From assembly GCF_004295345.1 (NCBI RefSeq), contig NZ_CP036200.1:1860001-1924000 (forward strand): DNA of 64,000 nt. The letters run 5' to 3'. Made by a program: the position numbers and the translations under genes. Below are positions 18,153 to 26,213 of this stretch, piece by piece. Source of the DNA: Shewanella maritima. Lineage in GTDB: Bacteria; Pseudomonadota; Gammaproteobacteria; Enterobacterales; Shewanellaceae. Within the stretch, counting starts at the first letter, position 1, and each line of letters opens with the position of its first letter. The notes beneath the pieces are model-generated. The model was not told the DNA's origin, ran no database searches, and saw only the letters and a program-made list of their open reading frames with translations.

Positions 18153-18621
18153 GGGAACCTCCTTACCAACATCAACTTACAATACGCTTCAAATACCTTA
18201 AAAGGTGCAGATGCAGGCAAATTATTGGTAACTCATTGGGCTAGCGATTTATGTCATTTACATTAGCCAGCATATTGATAAGTGTAGCAGCGAGAGCCAA
18301 TTCAACAACAATCTCAACTACGATCAGTGACAACTCAATGTTCAAGTGTCAGCTAACTAATTGTCTTAATTCCCTACCATCGCAACACTTACCTGCTATT
18401 GAATTAGACCGGAAAAAACACCCAAAAGTTGCACGCGAGTTCTACCTCCACATTTAGGGCACTGTCAGCGATAGGCAGCCTGCTGCAAACAGTCAGTGGT
18501 AAACCGCTAGCCCTAAACAGTCAGATTAGAGGATGCCAAAGAACCGCAAGAAGAACATAAGGGGGCACTAATTGAAATAAGATTTGCAGGGAGCTAGCCC
18601 AAAACAGTTCAAGAATATCTA
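18153..18621. other. Intergenic region without a supported gene
   Basis: A 68-codon plus-strand frame at 18251-18457 has no family features and no good ribosome-binding site, so I do not call it. The region contains the promoter of the Lon-N gene and two imperfect repeats with AACAGTCAG (near 18497 and 18517). Nothing else is recognised. Confidence 0.5.
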
Positions 18622-18894
18622 TTACAAAGCTTCAAAACGATCGTACTCGATCTGCTGTTTATCCAAAAGTTTGATCGCAAGCTTAAGTTGATCTGTAGCT
18701 AGCCTGACACAATAGCCGCAATCTGAAGATAAATGCCGCGGCACCGGGATAACCTTGCACTCAATTTGGTTGCGAGCTAATAGCTTTGATGTCCAAATCG
18801 CATAGTTATTTGAAAAGAACAGCGCCACACTGTAGCGACTAGCAGGCTCAACACTGCTATCACTAATTACTTGTTGCGTGCTTGCTGCAGTCAT
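18622..18894 (-). CDS. DUF3343 protein of the selenium-handling operon
   Basis: The 90-aa product resembles the DUF3343 family: YSVALFFSNNYAIWTSKLLARNQIECKVIPVPRHLSSDCGYCVRL, with the CGYC cysteines typical of that family (usually CG-x-C). It overlaps the end of the cysteine desulfurase gene by 32 bp. DUF3343 proteins are usually found next to YedF-type sulfurtransferases and related desulfurases, often in selenium-using bacteria. A role in handling persulfide or selenium is inferred from that association. Confidence 0.78.
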   Translation of the reverse strand: MTAASTQQVISDSSVEPASRYSVALFFSNNYAIWTSKLLARNQIECKVIPVPRHLSSDCGYCVRLATDQLKLAIKLLDKQQIEYDRFEAL

Positions 18895-20080
18895 TCGCGC
18901 TCTCCTTCATTGCTGCTATCTCGTTAAGTGCAACAACTAAACTTTCAACATCTTCGGTGGTGGAATACATACTAAATGAAACCCGCACCGTCCCTTGTGG
19001 ATACGTCCCTAATGCTTGATGTGCTAGCGGTGCGCAGTGCAGGCCAATACGCGTATCAATTTGATAGTTCTCAGCCAGCAAATAACCGACTTCTGATGAG
19101 CTAATACCGCGCAAATTAAACGAAATTGTGCCAGTGGCTACTTGGCTAGCGGCAAGGTAGGTCTCAATAACATCGTACTGGGCTGCCAGTTGATAAAAAT
19201 GCTCAACCAGAGCCTGTTTGTGCTTTGCTATGTTAACTATGCCTCGCTCTGATAATTCACCAAGCGCCGCATTCAATCCAGCAATTGCAGGCATATTGTG
19301 AGTACCGCTTTCATACTTATCGGGTAGAAAATCAGGCTGTAGAACCTTGTCCGATAAACTGCCGGTACCGCCAAACTTTAATGGCCGCATTTGCGATATA
19401 TCAAACTCATCGTTAATAACCAACGCGCCTAATCCCATTGGCCCATACAGGCCTTTATGGGCAGGAAAGGCAATCAAATCAATGCCTGTTGCAGATATAT
19501 CGATAGGCACAGTGCCGACTGACTGCGAAGCATCGCATATCGATAGTAAGTTATGTTTACTGGCAAATTGGGCAAAAGTTAGCAATGGCAGAAGATTACC
19601 AAACACGTTAGAGCTGTGATTAAACACCACAGCTCTGGTGTTTGGCTTAAGGCAAGCTTCAAGTGAAGCTAGGTTATAGTCAAACACTTTACCCGCAGCC
19701 GTTTTAACGGCCTTAGCAATGGTTAACTCAATAACCCCTTGTTGTTGCAACGCTTTCAAAGGGCGAATGGTACTATTGTGCTCAAACTCAGTGGTAATTA
19801 CATGGTCGCCCTGTTTGAGCGTTCCTAATATGGCTTGATTAAGCGCCTCAGTAGCTGAGCCCGTGAAAATTACCCTCATGGGGTTATTTACCCCAAGCAA
19901 ACTGGCTAGTTTTTCACGGGCATCAAACAATACAGACCCCGCAGCAATTGCCCCATCATGAGCTGCGCGCCCAGAGCTACAGCCGACTTGAGTCATAAAC
20001 TCAGTCACTGCCGTAACAACACTTTCCGGTTTTGGGAAAGTGGTTGCGGCATTATCAAGGTATATCCGTTTATGGCTCAT
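18863..20080 (-). CDS. Cysteine desulfurase / class V aminotransferase (EF2568 type)
   Basis: This 405-aa PLP enzyme opens with IYLDNAATTFPKPESV. It has the PLP-lysine motif AFPAHKGLYGP at about residue 205 and the active-site cysteine in RIGLHCAPLAH near residue 350. This arrangement matches the desulfurase subgroup that co-occurs with selenium genes rather than IscS or SufS. It would remove sulfur (or selenium from selenocysteine) and pass it to an acceptor such as the adjacent YedF-like protein. It is the third gene of the run yedE, yedF, desulfurase, DUF3343. Confidence 0.87.
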   Translation of the reverse strand: MSHKRIYLDNAATTFPKPESVVTAVTEFMTQVGCSSGRAAHDGAIAAGSVLFDAREKLASLLGVNNPMRVIFTGSATEALNQAILGTLKQGDHVITTEFEHNSTIRPLKALQQQGVIELTIAKAVKTAAGKVFDYNLASLEACLKPNTRAVVFNHSSNVFGNLLPLLTFAQFASKHNLLSICDASQSVGTVPIDISATGIDLIAFPAHKGLYGPMGLGALVINDEFDISQMRPLKFGGTGSLSDKVLQPDFLPDKYESGTHNMPAIAGLNAALGELSERGIVNIAKHKQALVEHFYQLAAQYDVIETYLAASQVATGTISFNLRGISSSEVGYLLAENYQIDTRIGLHCAPLAHQALGTYPQGTVRVSFSMYSTTEDVESLVVALNEIAAMKESANDCSKHATSN

Positions 20081-20143
20081 GACGTCACTTCTCGACTATT
20101 ACTAACTTATATTGCTAACTTAGCTTTGATTACTGAACTTTGA

Positions 20144-20347
20144 TTACTGAACATGGATGATGATGTCATCGCCCTCATTCTCGATGCTTGGCACAATATT
20201 GTGCTTGTCTTTCAGCATCCGAGTGATCCGCTCAAGTGCGACTGGGTTATCCACCAGCACTTTAAAATCTTGAGCAACTTCCAAAGCCTGCATGGTCAGC
20301 ACCACAGGTGTTGGGCAGCTTAGCCCTCTAGCATCAACTGTTTTCAT
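20144..20347 (-). CDS. yedF: TusA/YedF-like sulfurtransferase
   Basis: The 67-aa protein has the TusA-family motif DARGLSCPTPVVLTMQAL with the conserved CPxP cysteine at about residue 11, then the alpha/beta tail ending EGDDIIIHV. I use the ATG at 20347, which has GGGGGA six bases upstream, rather than an in-frame upstream ATG inside yedE. It lacks the C-terminal extension of longer YedF proteins, a part apparently supplied here by the separate DUF3343 gene. It probably carries persulfide or selenium between the YedE transporter and the desulfurase. Confidence 0.85.
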   Translation of the reverse strand: MKTVDARGLSCPTPVVLTMQALEVAQDFKVLVDNPVALERITRMLKDKHNIVPSIENEGDDIIIHVQ

Positions 20348-20357
20348 ATTAATCCCC

Positions 20358-21434
20358 CTAATCGAACTTGAACTTAGTACGCATAGCAAAGCCAATTGCC
20401 AACACAAATACCAAACCTATTACCACAGCATACGGCGCGTACGGGGTAATGCCCTTAGGCGAGCTTGCCAGCATAAAGTTGTGAGCAACACCTGCGCCCA
20501 TGATCATGCCCATTACAAATACCGCAGCGTCACTGTCACCTTCACCAGCCAATATGAGCTGACGACCAGGGCAACCACCAGCCATAACGAACGCCGCGCC
20601 AGCTAAAATCATCCCAAGGAAGTTCCACAAACTATTGGTATGGGCGATGGGCTGACCGTCAAAGCCCGGATTGAATTGACCCAATGCAAAGTTAGCGATA
20701 AAGGCAAAAATCAGCAGTGACACAACACCAGAGATTAAGTGAAAATCACGGGCAACAAACACGTCACGAATAGCACCCATAGTGCAAAAACGGCTACGCT
20801 GGGCGAGGCCACCAATCAGCAAACCTGCGCCGATACTGAGCCACATCGGGGCGTGCATAGCACCTGGGCCTTTAACGCTTTCAAAAATTGCATTGGCGCC
20901 AAACTTAGGGGTGAAGATGGCAAGCAACAGCAAAGCAAACATAAATGCTGGAAACACCCAACCACTGGCTTTATGCCCTTTATGAGCGCGCCCGAGCGAA
21001 AAACCATTTTTAATAAACTGACCACCAATCATGGTGCCGACGACTAACCCCAGAAAGCCGAAAATCGCGTTGCCGTCACCACCCGCTAGACGCAATAAAG
21101 TGCGCCAAGGGCAACCTAAAAACACTAACGCGCCAATCATGGCGAACATGCCTAAAAAGAAGCGAATAGTCGGCGCACTACCACCACGAGGTGAAAACTC
21201 TTTCGCCATGAGGGCAGCGACCATAGAGCCTAAAACAAAGCCCATAATTTCAGGACGTAAATACTGCACCACTGCTGCGCGGTGAAAACCTAATGCACCA
21301 GCGATATCACGTTCAAAACACGCCACACAAACGCCCATGTTTGGTGGATTACCCATAAATTGCAAAAAGGCTGCAATCAAGCCGATAACAGCGCCCACGA
21401 GGACGATACCCTTTTTAGAAGCAAAAAAGCCCAT
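20358..21434 (-). CDS. yedE: YedE-type (YeeE/YedE family) selenium/sulfur transporter
   Basis: The 358-aa integral membrane protein has about ten hydrophobic helices and the duplicated family motifs FLGCPWRTLLRLAGGDGNA and GGCPGRQLILAGEGDSDA, plus MGVCVACFERD near the N-terminus. These Cys motifs mark the YedE branch linked to selenium metabolism. Related YeeE proteins import thiosulfate. It is the first gene of the operon and ends 10 bp before yedF. Import of a selenium or sulfur species across the inner membrane is the probable role. The exact substrate is inferred from gene neighbours. Confidence 0.86.
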   Translation of the reverse strand: MGFFASKKGIVLVGAVIGLIAAFLQFMGNPPNMGVCVACFERDIAGALGFHRAAVVQYLRPEIMGFVLGSMVAALMAKEFSPRGGSAPTIRFFLGMFAMIGALVFLGCPWRTLLRLAGGDGNAIFGFLGLVVGTMIGGQFIKNGFSLGRAHKGHKASGWVFPAFMFALLLLAIFTPKFGANAIFESVKGPGAMHAPMWLSIGAGLLIGGLAQRSRFCTMGAIRDVFVARDFHLISGVVSLLIFAFIANFALGQFNPGFDGQPIAHTNSLWNFLGMILAGAAFVMAGGCPGRQLILAGEGDSDAAVFVMGMIMGAGVAHNFMLASSPKGITPYAPYAVVIGLVFVLAIGFAMRTKFKFD

Positions 21435-22048
21435 AGCTACTCCTTAAGCTGTTAGTAATACCAATTGGTATAAATAAGTGAGCAGAGATTACGCAGGAAA
21501 AACTGTTTATAACAAGGCAGGAATTGCAGCTAGCTAGTTGTTCTACCTACAAAATTTATAACGCCGTTATAGACGGTTTTAACCAGTAAGAATGATCACA
21601 TACTTGTGCTGATTGGTATTCAAATACTGAACTGAATTGAATAAAAGCCTGCCGAGATCGCACACGAGACCCGTGAGCTAAATCTGGCACTATGTGCAGT
21701 AAACTTGATTATTTCCCTATGCTATGAGGAAGGGTAGAAACTGAACGCTCAGTAGACCTACTGAGGGGAATAACAGACAGTGCATCTGTTACCTGTGGCT
21801 AAATCATTGAATATAAAAAGACAAAAGTGTGTGAGCTATTTCAAACTCTATTTGGTTCAGCAATTGGTGATATTTCAGGCTGTGACTCAGTTCAATAAAA
21901 TTGGTGAGATATTAAGCAACCACAAAATTATAGGTTACTTAATAAGTAAATACATCTGCACAGTTACATGGAGTGGCTAAGCAACAGCCAACTCCGTTGT
22001 GTTCTTAAAAATAATGTTTGCTATTAGGTGAGGAATAATTTTTCTGCT
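21435..22048. other. Intergenic region without a supported gene
   Basis: This 614-bp stretch lies between the yedE start and the patatin stop. A 66-codon plus-strand frame (21780-21980) shows no domain or convincing ribosome-binding site and is not called. An ACCAATTGGTAT palindrome lies at 21460-21471, in the yedE promoter region. Confidence 0.45.
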
Positions 22049-23104
22049 CTAAACACCCTGAATGCGCGACAATATCCGCCCTGATGCAATTAGCTCTTTA
22101 AGCTCATCCACTATTTGCTGACTTGCCTCAACGCTCTCTAGCCAGAACTTGATCCGCGTTTGCGTATCCAGTTTTGAGAAATCATCTCTATCAGGAATTT
22201 TCCTCTCTGATAACTTGCTCACGAACTCATCGGTCGGCGCCAGTATCACCGCATTATGCAGATTGGCTTTTGCTTTACGCCACTTTAGCGATTTATCAAA
22301 CCAGCCGGGGCTGATTGATGGGAAGAAATGCGGGAATAAACTTAAACCGGTTGAAGTCGGCATTGGCATATCAAAGTGATAATCGGTAATGCCGCCATCA
22401 TAGTATTTACCTTTGGGCAGCCCAGGAATGTCATCCACCGAGTTAAGCACCAACGGGATTGAGCCAGTAGCAGTGAGCACCTGCTTTAGATTCTCAGGAG
22501 CGAACTTAGCTTGCTGAGTAGGTAAATCGGTCAAACGCCCAAACGGTGAGGCATGGTCTTGATGACTGACAACCACGCGCTGATAGTGCATGTCTAAACT
22601 GCTGCGACTAATAGCGTTAGTTAGCGCAGTTAAACCTAAACCCAAAGCTAAGCCGACTTTGGCATTGATTTTATTTAGCCCGCGAGCACGGTTAACCACA
22701 AAGTGTGAGCGCACAATAGGGTTAGCGAGAATATCCGCGCCCTGCTGCTCACCCAATACCGCATTAAGAATGTTAATCACCTGCCCAGACACTTCCGCAC
22801 GCGACGGCGGCGCCTCATAGCTTTGATGCACGTAATGCTCAATTAAACGCTCATAGGCTGCATGCGGGTCTTGTTGCGCAAAACAGGCTAAGCGCCATGC
22901 GCCAGATGATGCGCCCATGGTGTAAATTGGGTCTTCGCGCTCCGCAAAAAACTCACTGAACAAGTACTGGTCTAAACGCGCCAGCGATAACCATTTTGGC
23001 CCACCTGATGCGGCAAACAGCTGAGTAAATAACGACTGCTGGAAACCATGTTGCTCTATTTGTTGTAGCGCTGTGGCACCAGCCAAAATTTGTAACGCAG
23101 GCAA
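22049..23104 (-). CDS. Patatin-like phospholipase
   Basis: The 351-aa protein begins with the patatin-type strand and loop (ALQQIEQHGF, FAASGGPKWL) and has the nucleophile elbow MGASSGAWR (G-x-S-x-G) near residue 65. The matching aspartate is probably in KYYDGGITDYHF near residue 240. These provide the Ser-Asp dyad of patatins. A lipid acyl hydrolase role is expected. There is no obvious signal peptide, so it should be cytoplasmic or membrane-associated. It is divergent from ppaC. Confidence 0.83.
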   Translation of the reverse strand: MPALQILAGATALQQIEQHGFQQSLFTQLFAASGGPKWLSLARLDQYLFSEFFAEREDPIYTMGASSGAWRLACFAQQDPHAAYERLIEHYVHQSYEAPPSRAEVSGQVINILNAVLGEQQGADILANPIVRSHFVVNRARGLNKINAKVGLALGLGLTALTNAISRSSLDMHYQRVVVSHQDHASPFGRLTDLPTQQAKFAPENLKQVLTATGSIPLVLNSVDDIPGLPKGKYYDGGITDYHFDMPMPTSTGLSLFPHFFPSISPGWFDKSLKWRKAKANLHNAVILAPTDEFVSKLSERKIPDRDDFSKLDTQTRIKFWLESVEASQQIVDELKELIASGRILSRIQGV

Positions 23105-23243
23105 ATGTACGTCCTTATAACACTATGAGTTAAAAACAGATTTATACACTATCAAATCTGCTCAATCTATCAATGCGATTAAAACATTGGTCGGATAACT
23201 ATTTCTTGTTAAAATCTGCCACAAATTTATAGGAGCGCAAAAA

Positions 23244-24164
23244 ATGCCAATGTATGTTGTGGGTCATAAGATCCCTGATTCTGATTCAATTTGTGGTGCT
23301 ATTGCACTGGCTTACCTAAAAAATCAAATTGATGAGCCAGCAGTAGCGACTCGTCTTGGTGATGTATCACCAGAGACTGCTTTTATTCTTGACCGTTTTG
23401 GCTTTGAAGCGCCAGCGCTTAAAGAAAGCTACGCCGGTGAAGAGGTTTACATTGTTGACCATTCAGAGCTAACTCAAGCTCCTGACGATATTAGCGACGC
23501 GACTATCGTAGGTATCGTTGACCACCACAAACTAGGTGACTTAACGACGTCTACGCCGCTTGAGTGCTGGATCCGCCCAGTTGGTTGTTCTAACACTGTG
23601 ATTAAAATGATGTACGATTTCTACCAAGTAGAAATCCCTGCAAACATTGCTGGCATCATGCTTTGTGCAATCTTAAGCGACACGGTTATCTTCAAGTCGC
23701 CAACTTGCACCACAGCTGATATTCGCTGCGTAGAAGCACTAGCTGAAATCGCTGGTATTGAAGACTTCAAAGCTCTGGGCATGGAAATGTTCAAAGTGAA
23801 GTCAGCCGTAGACGGCACACCCGCTCGCGATCTTGTTATGCGCGACTTTAAAGACTTCAACATGAACGACAACCTAGTCGGTATCGGTCAACTTGAAGTC
23901 ACTGACTTGTCAGTATTCGACAACATCAAAGCTGATCTTGAAGCTGACATCGCCAAACTAAAGGAAGAAGGTAACCGCCACAGCGTTATCTTACTGCTTA
24001 CCGACATCATGAAAGAAGGCAGCGAAATCCTAGTGGTTTCTGACGATGCGTCTATCATCGAAAAAGCCTACGGCAAGTCACTCACTGACGGCAAAGTATG
24101 GTTAGACGGCGTGCTAAGCCGTAAGAAGCAAGTAGTACCGCCACTACAAGACGCTTTCGCATAA
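23244..24164 (+). CDS. ppaC: Manganese-dependent inorganic pyrophosphatase (family II)
   Basis: The 306-aa enzyme has the DHH-superfamily metal motifs in order: GHKIPDSDSI (residues ~7-16), VDHSE near residue 73 and VDHHKLGD near residue 93. The C-terminal substrate domain contains SRKKQVVPPL near the end, the SRKKQ signature of family II pyrophosphatases. It hydrolyses PPi to phosphate in the cytoplasm. AGGAG about 8 bases before the ATG supports the start. A strong terminator follows. Confidence 0.95.
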   Translation: MPMYVVGHKIPDSDSICGAIALAYLKNQIDEPAVATRLGDVSPETAFILDRFGFEAPALKESYAGEEVYIVDHSELTQAPDDISDATIVGIVDHHKLGDLTTSTPLECWIRPVGCSNTVIKMMYDFYQVEIPANIAGIMLCAILSDTVIFKSPTCTTADIRCVEALAEIAGIEDFKALGMEMFKVKSAVDGTPARDLVMRDFKDFNMNDNLVGIGQLEVTDLSVFDNIKADLEADIAKLKEEGNRHSVILLLTDIMKEGSEILVVSDDASIIEKAYGKSLTDGKVWLDGVLSRKKQVVPPLQDAFA

Positions 24165-24190
24165 GCCAAGCTTTGGCTGACTAAGCAAAA

Positions 24191-24215
24191 AGCAGAGCCT
24201 AGGCTCTGCTTTTTT
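24191..24215 (+). terminator. Terminator of ppaC, probably bidirectional
   Basis: A perfect palindrome AGCAGAGCCTAGGCTCTGCT is flanked by AAAA on the left and TTTTT on the right, so it can serve ppaC and the convergent LysR gene. Confidence 0.85.
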
Positions 24216-24256
24216 GTTGTCACTTTCTTTTCCCGAGCTCAGGTTACTTGAACGGG

Positions 24257-25132
24257 CTATCCTGCAGCTTGTCTTAAACGCTCTATCAGCCATTGCCCTG
24301 CCACGCCTAGTGATTTGCGCCAAATAATATCGATTGGCCAAGTGACGTCTTCATTACCAAAATCAAAATCTAATTCTACAAGCTTATTGTCGCTAATAGC
24401 TTGTTTTGCAAGTGCTTCAGGGTATAGGGCAAAACCTACGCCTTGAAATAACAACTGATTGAATTGATAAAAGCGGTCTACGGCGATGGTATTGCTGCTG
24501 TAGCGCATGGCTTCTTGATAATCTTTAGAGGTGAAAAAGCCTTGGGGCAGCATGATTTGCCGGTATTGCTCAAGATCGTTGAGCTCAATCTCGCCGTGTA
24601 ATTTGGCAAGCGCAAAATGAGGCGCGCACACTAGCTTCCAATTGATGGTATCTAGGTTTTCAAGATTAAGCCCGCGAGGTGTAACTAACCTGGTTGGAGC
24701 GATCAGAATATCAAAGTCATCGTCGTAACTTTTTAACTCCTCACCCTCAATTATATTGAGTTCAATATGCGGGTAACGCTGCAACAACTCACTAAAGGCC
24801 TCGGCATAAACAGGATAAAAGCTGTAACAATGCACGCATATGGTTAGCTTACTCTCAACCCCTTCGCTAAGCATTTGTGCATCATGCTCCATGGCAATCA
24901 ACTTGGGTAATACATCTAGTGCTTGAAAATACAAACGCTTACCTTCATTGGTCAGGGTAGGTTTTTTACCACTATGGCGCTCAAATAAGGTGATCTCAAG
25001 ATCAAACTCTAAATGCTGAATAGACTTATTTACCGCCGCAACACTTACTCCAAGCGCATCTGCCGCAGCAGAAAAACTGCCCTTATTGGCGACTTCTACT
25101 AGGTACTGCAATCGCTCGGTAGTTAAGATCAT
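24257..25132 (-). CDS. LysR-family transcriptional regulator
   Basis: The 291-aa protein has the N-terminal LysR helix-turn-helix (LQYLVEVANKGSFSAAADALGVSVAAVNKSIQHLE) and a substrate-binding domain (KLTICVHCYSFYPVYAEAFSELLQRYPHIELNIIEGE). It is convergent with ppaC and divergent from a small phosphatase gene, which may be its target. The effector cannot be told. Confidence 0.9.
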   Translation of the reverse strand: MILTTERLQYLVEVANKGSFSAAADALGVSVAAVNKSIQHLEFDLEITLFERHSGKKPTLTNEGKRLYFQALDVLPKLIAMEHDAQMLSEGVESKLTICVHCYSFYPVYAEAFSELLQRYPHIELNIIEGEELKSYDDDFDILIAPTRLVTPRGLNLENLDTINWKLVCAPHFALAKLHGEIELNDLEQYRQIMLPQGFFTSKDYQEAMRYSSNTIAVDRFYQFNQLLFQGVGFALYPEALAKQAISDNKLVELDFDFGNEDVTWPIDIIWRKSLGVAGQWLIERLRQAAG

Positions 25133-25334
25133 AAATGCCCCTGGTTGTTATATCGTGCTGCGACTACCATGCCGCCATAAGATCGGCTAACACTTTCGCA
25201 CTAATTCGCTAAGCTATGCTTGTAACAATATGACTATACAGGCTAATTTAATCAACCAATGCTTAACGGCTAAAACGATTTATTAAGCGGCTCAATAGCA
25301 AACAATCATCCCCCTAGTAACAAAGGAGCTTGAA

Positions 25335-25873
25335 ATGCAACTAGGTAAGTACATCGCAGCAACTGCCGCCCTATTAACACTGCACTCTAGCTTAGCCTTT
25401 GCAAACATAAACCCAGATAAACTCCCCCAGTAAAAGCCCTTAAAGTGAATAATCAGCAAGTGATCACTTCCGGGCTGCCGACTAAAGATCAGTTTGCCAA
25501 GCTTAAAGCGGCGGGAGTCGAAGTGGTGATAAACCTGATCCCCAAGAACAACCCAAACTACTTAAAACAAGAAGCTAGTTTGGTAGTCGATGCCGGTATG
25601 GTTTACGAGAACATTGAGGTTGATTGGCAACACCCTTTGCAATCAGATGTTAAGCAGTTTTCTAAGCTAATGGATAAGTATCAAGGCAAGTCAGTGCTAG
25701 TACACTGCGCCGCCAACTATCGTGCCAGTGCCTTTTATTATCTATACCAACTTAGCCAAGGGCTTGATAAAAGTGATGCGCAAATGAAGCAATCACTGTC
25801 ACCTTGGGGCGATTTACAGCAAAGCTTTGACAAATATCCACAGTGGCAACAGCTGATAGAGCAAGCTAGATAA
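25335..25873 (+). pseudogene. Secreted protein tyrosine/dual-specificity phosphatase-like protein, frameshifted near 25426
   Basis: The ATG at 25335 (AAAGGAG ahead) encodes a signal peptide ending SLAFA, then NINPDKLP. The frame breaks in the C run 25424-25428. With one C added it continues PVKALKVNNQQVITSGLPTKDQFAKLKAAGVEVVINLIP. The phosphatase loop VHCAANYRASAFYYL (C-x5-R) is present near residue 130 of the joined protein. The family (beta-lactamase-hydrolase-like or DSP-type) usually acts on small phosphorylated or sulfur compounds in the periplasm, so the substrate is unknown. Total length would be about 179 residues. Confidence 0.77.
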
Positions 25874-26213
25874 CCTAAGCTCGAGATGGCTAGTTTTAAA
25901 TCGAGACAAAAAGAAAGTGGCCACTTACTTGTTCAAGGTAAGTGGCCATATAGGCTTTGGGCAACTGAAATGATGAGGAACGATTGCCCAAAACCCATAT
26001 TAGGTTTGTGATAACGGCTAAAAACAGAGGTGTCTAAATACAGCTAAAACTGTTCAATTTTTCCATTCCGCTACCACCGAATTAGGCGGTGTTGTTGACC
26101 GTGCACGCTTAGTTTTGGAGCTTAGGCAATGACAATCAACAACACCTATTTAGCGTTTAACTACTCACACTCATACTAGAGCGCTATTACTAGCGCTAAA
26201 GCTAAAGAGCGAA
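25874..26213. other. Intergenic region with two hairpins
   Basis: A perfect 11-bp stem (TGGCCACTTAC 25918-25928 with GTAAGTGGCCA 25938-25948) is followed on the minus strand by CTTTCTTTTTG and looks like a terminator for leftward transcription. A second 11-bp stem pairs 26088-26098 (GGTGTTGTTGA) with 26136-26146 and lies close to the TonB receptor stop. No gene is seen. Confidence 0.65.

Noticed and set aside
18251..18457. 68-codon open frame
   Set aside because: No ribosome-binding site, domain or neighbour support. Its S/T-rich composition looks like chance.
21780..21980. 66-codon open frame between yedE and patatin genes
   Set aside because: No family features and no clear start signal.
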